From Schistosoma haematobium (Eukaryota > Platyhelminthes > Trematoda > Strigeidida > Schistosomatidae): DNA of 64,000 nucleotides. Within the stretch, counting starts at the first letter, position 1. Every line of letters begins with the position of its first letter. Shown one piece after another: positions 56,958 to 64,000 of the stretch. The DNA is taken from assembly GCF_000699445.3 (NCBI RefSeq), contig NC_067197.1, positions 31,231,809 to 31,295,808 of the forward strand, given 5' to 3'. Made by a program: the position numbers and the translations under genes. Under the pieces are notes generated by a model, which was given only the letters and a program-made list of their open reading frames with translations, did not search any database and was not told the DNA's origin.

Positions 56958-59900
56958 ATGATAAATGTTTATGACAAAAGCCCTAGTTACCGCACTTCTT
57001 TTCGAGCTGCCGACTTTTATTCCCTTTTATCAGCTTATGATGAAACAGTTAGTAGAAACCTTGGGATATCTCATAGTAGTCAAGATGATGTAAAGAAATC
57101 ATTCGTTTTTCAAGGAAAAGTAAAAAACCCTAGAAAGGTGAGTTATATCCTAATATTCGATTTCACAGTTATATAAGTTATGAAGTGTTTTTGACAAGAC
57201 GAGAATTGGTTAGATCTAATGAGATAAGCCTGAAGAGTAGTGACCGAAAATGTTTAGGACTATTATATGAGATTATGTTATTCATGCCTTATTCAAATTC
57301 ACATTGATAAGAGCATAATAGAATAAATAAATGTTATAACCGATTTGATATCACATCGGTCACCGATGGTTTGACCTCACGTTATGAGTCCGTAATTCTT
57401 CGAATCTGAAGATCAAATACTGTTCATTATTAACTACATTAGGTCATTATTCCATAAAGGTAATTTTTTATGAACTGAAATTGTCAACACTAACAGATCA
57501 TGTGGGCTTTTTCAGTCTGTAGCTGTTTGTGATAGTTCTGAAGCAACAGCTTACGGTGAGTCAAACACATTCCAGCGTAAGTGGGTCTAGCGAATTTGTT
57601 GAAAACATAGATCTTTTTTGTTATTCACTAAGACAAAAAACAATAACTAATCATAGTTATGTTGAAATTCAGTACATGTTTACTGTTCAAGGTACCAAAA
57701 TTATTATTCCCAAAGGTAATTCCAAACACAGTGTTTCAAATTTTCTTCCCAAAATTATTAAGCAAAGTTGCTTTAAAACAATTTAGTATTAAAGTTAAGT
57801 AGATTTTTCATGTAGAGAATCATAAAGTAAAGGCCACAATGTTATTTATCATGTGCTAGTAATCAGTTAGGCGTTTCAATTGAAACAAGTCTGAGGACTA
57901 AATAAAATAGGTTTTAGGATGTTGGTAGGAAGTTGAAAAACTTCTTGTTGGTTGCCTGAAAATTGCTGTTAACATTTTTCCAAGGGCATTCGTAGAAGAT
58001 GATGCTTTTGTCTCGAGCTTATTGGCTAAATTAACTGAGAATATTCTTATGACATTGTGCAGCATTGATAAAAAACGACCTTTGCTAAAACATTAATACT
58101 GGAATTTAAGACAATACATATCTATAGATTCTTTTATTGTCACTTCCGTTAATAATTGCTTTAGATGAATTTATAAACGAGAATTCTCAGATTTTGACTT
58201 TTGTCTTTGACAGCTCAGTTTGATTCGAATTTTGAGCTTAGCCATCTACCTTCATAATGAAATGTGGGCATTAATTTCCAGGAAGATTGTTTCAAAAATA
58301 ATCCATCGAAATTGAAACAACATCTTTCTGTACAGCTAAACTTGCAAGCATTTGTTAAAAGTCATCAGGATGACGTTGTTGGACTTACTCTGTTTGGTAC
58401 TAGGAGTTATGATAGGAATTGTGGCACAAGTTCACATAATTGCTCAATTAGTTTTATCTACCCGTTAATGTTTGCCGTTCGTATTCTTATAAAATATTGA
58501 AGTATATATAACAATCACCGATTAAAATAGAATTTTGAAAGCAAAGGTTTTAGTTTAACAATCCGAATTCAAATGTCACGCGTATAAAATTAGTACTGCA
58601 TCTTTTTAATATGCCAAAAAGTCCTTAATTAGAATTTAGGCTGAAAACATTGATTATAACAGTTTCACATGATTTATTACTCATTTTTAATGTAAATTAA
58701 TAATATCACGGAAAGCATTTACACTTGACAAAATTCTGTTTAATCTAAGATTTCGTCAAGTTGTATAGGTCTAGCAACAAGTATTTTATAGCAGGTGGAT
58801 GTTCGTGCATCTAATCAACTGCTACTAATTTTTTTCCTGACTTACAGGCTTCTGAGTATTTTAAAGTTTGGTACCCTGTTTCACATACTGTTTGTTTTTC
58901 ACCACATGTTAAGATACATTGGCAGCTTTAAATCATTGCTTTGATTTTTATTTATCAATATACTGCAACTCAAATGTCGTGGGACAGAATTAACTGTTTG
59001 TCAAAAAACTACTTTAAACAGCGTTTAAGAGTTTTAAAGGGGGCGTTTGGTTAAGTGAAGGTAAATTAACGAATGTGGATATCTTCCTACTAAAGTAATC
59101 ATGAAAACGACTTCATTGATTGCATTCGAAAACGTAATACTGTGTTAACTTTTCCTGATTAATTAAACATAGATTCTAGTTTTTTCGAGTCTGGAAGAAT
59201 AAGGAGTCAGACGATGCAACCAGTTGTTATTTCCAAAATCTAGATTTTTCGCGCTCTAAAGAATTTTACTTTACATTTTGGTACTCATATCGGAAATCAA
59301 TTTTTTGGTGATTTTAGAGATTTATAGCCAATATACAAAATAAAGGTAACTCATTAGATATTGCTATATTTACTAATGGTATTCATCTGTTACTTTGTTT
59401 TTCTTTTTACAGAACAAGGATGAAGGATCCTTTTCAAAAGAGATCAGTAGTTCTGACTATCATAAACCCAAAACGCTTCAACATTTATTAGTAAACAACG
59501 ATGTTAAAGAGTATTCGAAACATAATCCTATAATTTTTAATGACCTTTGCCAACAAAGTCTAACAGGATTTAGTTGTTCACTTCCACAGGCACTGGAGAA
59601 AATTAGTTCTGACATACATAATACAAAGTTTTGGACTGATTTACAGACAAACAACAGTTTAAGTATAAACAAAGACTCGCCAAAATTTTCAAATAAACAT
59701 CAAGTAAAATTGTTAGACCATTTAGAAAGTACAAGGGGGTCTAATATAGTAGTCAGACAAGTTGACGCGACTGCTGAAACGATGACTATTGGATTACCTA
59801 ACTGTCGAGCTTTACCATCCGTCCAGAAAACACCTAGGATAATACGTGCAAGGATATTTTTTAATCAAATAAAAACTGGGTTAAAGTAAGCAGTCATCAG

Positions 59901-61331
59901 TTATTGTATTTGTTTCTGTAATCCTAATTATTATTTTATTTTAAGACATTCACTGTTCATTTGGATTTTATCAGGAACATCTGGGTTATAAAATAATTTA
60001 TTTATTATTTAGCATGAATAAAAGTAGTTATTGGTTTCTTACCAGAGCTTACTCACTTAAATAAAACTAAATAAACTTCATTCAACTGAAATGCTGGAAA
60101 GCAAGCCGCATTACAATATGTATTATCTACTCCTATAATAACTTGGTTATTCACATCATCAATCAAAACTCTCGATATTTCACGGCATTTATATTTTTGT
60201 CATTTTTGACATTCACTCTTCAAAAGAGATAAACCATGATGGTTTCGTTTACATTTACGACGAACTAACTCCAACTAAATTACACTGACTAGAAAATGAA
60301 ACACAAGCTTGTACGTGGAATTCACCTTCGCAAGGTGACTGATCATAATGGAAAGTGTTCGGAAGTACATTGGCAATTAGTAATTTTTGCTTGTATTAGT
60401 AATGCTACTGATAGTTGTAAGATTTTATGATTAAGATCTCATCATATCAGTACCATTAAACATGATGTTTAATAATCTTCGAATTTTAACTCAACCATGC
60501 CAAACCTAGTTTACATCTTGGACTTCTTCATCTTCAATAGTACATAATTTAAAAGTTCTATTATGTCAATATGTGTCGATTCTTGAGCTACATTTTGCGT
60601 CTTTTATTTCTGAAAAACGCAAACCATTTGGCTGCTATGACAATTCATTATTTTCAGTAACTGCGTCTTCTATATTAGGCTTACATATGTACAGATATGA
60701 TTCGCGAGTCTCTTGTAGCATTTAACTTATGAATAGTATTCTGTTAACAATATTTGGTTGTGTTAGATTGTTTAATGATAGAGTTCTAACTCCCCTGAAA
60801 TTTCCGTTTTATCAAACGTTCTTTAGCTTATTGTATACATTTCTAAGATGATCATTTGTAGCCGAACCAAAGATGAAGATTCAAAACGTCACATTTTTAA
60901 AGGTCGACAATTAATTTGGTGAAGGTTATCCTCTAACTGTAGGATTAATAAGTAAATTTTTTCCGTGGTTTATGTATTGACCAGATGATTTTTATGTATT
61001 CAAAAACTTAGTATCAACATACAACAGTTAACGTATTAAGATTCATATGGACGACATACAGCTTCCTGATCATTAACCTTACTTATCTGAAAATGTTGTC
61101 TAGGTTTCTTTAAAATAATATGCAATATTAAATAGTGTTTAAATAAAGTCAATAAATAACTAAATAGTAAGTTGTATTTTGATTCAAAAGGAGAGTTTGG
61201 TTTAAAGTGTCATTTTAATAATTACCATGATATAAACAATACTAGTTTTCCGTTTTAGGGAACATATTGAATGGCATACAACCCAATTACAACAAGCAGA
61301 ATTAGACCAAGATGTAATATCAGCTAATAAG
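56958..61331 (+). CDS. Multi-exon gene of unrecognised function (partial model)
   Basis: I do not recognise the protein. Exons I can support: 56958-57137 (starts MINVYDKSPSYRTSFRAADF, ends AAG|gtgagt, phase 0); 58283 to an unclear donor near 58390 (EDCFKNNPSKLKQHLSVQLN, phase 0 in); 59413-59885 (NKDEGSFSKEISSSDYHKP through KTPRIIRARIFFNQIKTGL, phase 0 in, 2 out); 61259-61331 (KEHIEWHTTQLQQAELDQD, ends AAG|gtgagt). The third and fourth join in phase across GT-AG. The long exon is polar and Ser/Asn/Lys-rich, probably disordered; the last is helix-like. A small alternative exon at 57516-57555 has good splice signals but no phase-compatible partner. More exons probably lie beyond the window. Confidence 0.55.
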
Positions 61332-64000
61332 GTGAGTAATTGTTACTAATCCCTTGCTAAAAATGTAAACCGATCGTACTTGAAATAATGGAAAATTATT
61401 AAGTCTACTTCTACTATTACTACTAGTGTGACTGCTACTTCTATTATTATTATATTTCTTTACATGTTTGGATAGAATTTGGTTTATAACTTAATAGTAT
61501 TGATTGTGATTACTTTTTTGTCGATGAATATAACATAAAAAGGTGACAGTCATGATAATTTTACGGCGAAATCCGAGAACTTCCATGTATACATGGATAG
61601 ATTTATAATTTGATTGTATTTATAGATAACGCAAGAATACTGCCGTTATTCCAACCCAAAGCAACAGCTTAATCAGTATAAATCAAAACACACTACAAAT
61701 TCCATTTGTGATATTAGATATTTTAATTAGTAAATGTGGATTTTACAGGGATCTGTTTTCAAGAAGAGCTTAAACAAAACGTTACTATGTGACTTAGGTT
61801 TTGAGAAATTTCAGAGATTTAGTTGATGGTAGAAGTCTTCCAAATGTGACAGATTCGGTGACCGTTAAGGTTAATAAGAAAGATTAATTTAATGAAAGTA
61901 TCAGTCAGTCAAAATATCACTAAGATAAACGGGCAGTTGATACATTTTCAGAGTGTATTGACATAACTGCCTTAAGCAATTTAATAGGCTGTTTATTTAA
62001 TTTCCAGGGTGTGTTGATCTACCAATATTAAGTTTGCTTTATTTTTCCCTTAAGTGTTATTTGCAACTTGCGTGGTTGTGCCAAACGTTTAGAATGCTGA
62101 AACAGTTAATCCCGATGAAAACCAAAAACTATTTTGTACACTTAGAGATTGCTTGAGGTCATGGCATTGAGCTCACTTATATCTAATTCACTTACTGTTA
62201 TTTCGCCATTTTCTAAAAGAAATGACATTGTTTTTGAATATATAACATAGTATCTGACCCTGGTATGTATGTTCATACTATACATGTAATAGCCTTTTTT
62301 ATTCGAGGCCTGAAATTTCCTTATATAGGATCAGCTCTTCAAAAACAGTTAAGATTTGTTTCAGGTAATAAGTCAAGTGGATAGATTCTCACACCCTAGA
62401 TTCTAAAACTTGGATACTTTTACAAGGTGTTCCAAAAGGAGATAGGCTACTTTCGTCTTTTATTTATATAGGAAATAGGTAAAAAGTGAGTAGCGTTGAT
62501 ACCAATTTACTCAAAATATTTGTCTAGTAGAAGAGACTTCCGGGGCTGGTACTATGTGAGGCCCACATAGGCTATTCTAGCCTCTGAACAGATTAACCTA
62601 TTCATTATACTCAAGCCACATTTTTACCGTCACTTATTCGCTTATCAACCTTAACTTTTTTACATGATCGTATGTGTGCTAATTACTTACCTTATTCATT
62701 ATGTATCTGTAACTTATTTTGGTTTGACTACAAATATTGAGTAACGCTCGATAAAAACGAGTTAGCTCACTCACCTTTTCCACAGCGCGTCATTTCGTTT
62801 AGCGTCACCCTCCGATCAACTACTGTACGAAATGTATGTATTCAAAGATTCATTCTCGTATTTGACTTATTTAATTCCGTTATTCACCAACGCCATTTAT
62901 GTCGATAATTGCATACGAGAATTGGCGACATGTATATTTCGATAACAAGCAGCAAACCATCTACCTGGAGTCAGATCCCAGGCCAATAAAATATAATGAT
63001 GGACATTTCGAGCCTTTTTATTTGTAATTAATGTAATCCAAGGTTACTGAATATCAGTTTTGTTCAATATCATTTTGAACCTTTTCCTCTGTGTAACTCT
63101 TCCTACCACTGAATTCCAACATATTTCATTGTCACGTGGTAGTTCCTCTACTCAGTCCCTTATTTTTCAGTTCATCATGAATTATTTAACTAGGATAATT
63201 GATCAGCAGACGATTTTGCTTAGCTGGATATAAAAACCTGATGAGCATTGGTTGTATTATATTATGAGTGGTGATAATGAGATAACCAGTCATATGACTA
63301 ACATGAAAAACAAGAATCAGAAGATCGTTGTGTCACAGTGTAGTTAATAATAACAGAATTCAAGCATTTCCGTTTCTTAATACTGAAGTATATTTTAAGA
63401 GCTAAGAAGACTATAGCAATTAGTAGCTCAAACTGTAAATGTAAAATCCTCTATAAATAAACAATTAACTGACATTTTTAAACGTTACTGTTTTACTTAT
63501 TGAGACAGACGTTGCCTAACATTAGTGAAATTTGTCTCGACAGACCCAGTCGATTACATTTTAAGCTCTCGTCAACCAGTTTACTACCTATACGCATAAT
63601 TTCAGTATTACTCGCCATAAATAACACTTGTGAGTGCACGTTACCAATCTACTTATGTTTTCAAAAGTCGTGGTTTGCAACTTTAGAGGCAATATAAAGA
63701 AAAATGGTGTCTAATTCACTCGGTAGTTGGTGACCGGATGGACATCTCACCTATCCCACAGGTAGTTTGAGTTGGCAACCAACCAGAGTAAATTCCGCAT
63801 CCGTGGGGAGATTTCATCAGACACAGATTCATCAGGGATGGCCTAGATTGATAAAGCAATCAGCGTGTTCAGCATTTTATCTAATTTGGTCAAACTAGAC
63901 TGGATATTATAAAGTTGCTTCGGAATATCCAAGTGATGAGCTCGAGTTAAGATAGCGCTATAAGTTCTGTAAAACTTTTATTAACATAGGCGATATCATT
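61332..64000. other. AT-rich DNA, probably intron of the preceding gene
   Basis: No exon, RNA gene or repeat family could be supported. The exon ending at 61331 has a good donor, so at least the first part must be intron. The patch at 63715-63830 is more GC-rich and repeat-like but has no partner here. Confidence 0.4.

Noticed and set aside
57529..57786. 85-codon plus-strand frame, considered as an exon of the unrecognised gene
   Set aside because: Its frame has a stop directly after the only good acceptor (57515), and no phase-consistent join could be made; kept out of the model.
1..64000. CRISPR arrays, operons, ribosome binding sites, rRNA genes
   Set aside because: None seen; spliced genes and retroelements show a eukaryotic nuclear sequence.

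Overview
The window reads as a piece of an AT-rich, repeat-rich trematode genome, most likely a schistosome. The evidence is a hammerhead-bearing SMalpha-type repeat, RTE-, CR1/jockey-, BEL/Pao- and Ty3/gypsy-type retroelements of the kinds known from blood flukes, and genes broken by micro-introns of about 29-46 bp. The species cannot be fixed from the sequence alone.

Four protein-coding loci can be supported. (1) A RAD9-type checkpoint clamp gene lies on the minus strand (about 12374 down to 5853). It has eight exons; five of its introns are only 29-37 bp and one has been enlarged to 4.3 kb by an RTE retrotransposon. (2, 3) Two Rab GDP-dissociation inhibitor (GDI) genes face each other, tail to tail: 21954-29654 (+) and 52680-48662 (-). 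Both have eight exons with matching exon lengths and intron phases, so they are paralogues from a duplication of an intron-containing gene. The plus copy has a 2-bp deletion in exon 4 that truncates it; the minus copy is open throughout but is more diverged near its N-terminus. (4) A multi-exon gene of unrecognised function starts at 56958 (+) and runs to at least 61331.

Layout: 1-5850 holds one 5'-truncated RTE copy with clear target-site duplications and the 3' tail of another non-LTR element. 5853-12400 is RAD9 with a second RTE copy in intron 5. 13640-21610 is a retroelement graveyard: a broken BEL/Pao element split by a 3.66-kb insertion with near-identical 416-bp LTRs and no coding capacity inside. 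21954-29654 is GDI copy 1. 29655-48661 is mostly AT-rich intergenic DNA carrying a tRNA-like SINE, an RTE copy with a twin-priming type inversion, an inverted pair of SMalpha repeats, a second SINE, a foldback element, a gypsy element and a decayed CR1/jockey-type element. 48662-52680 is GDI copy 2, with a solo LTR and a non-LTR tail in its last intron. 53364-56564 is another decayed gypsy element plus an opposed LTR. 56958-64000 holds the unrecognised gene and plain AT-rich DNA.

The least ordinary signals are the non-coding LTR element nested in BEL/Pao RT with an LTR related to its host's own LTR, the hammerhead-ribozyme folds in three tRNA-like SINE copies and in a palindromic SMalpha pair, and the GDI pair in which the copy closer to the family consensus is the broken one. 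All splice models were drawn by eye from GT-AG sites, phase and family similarity; none is backed by transcript data.
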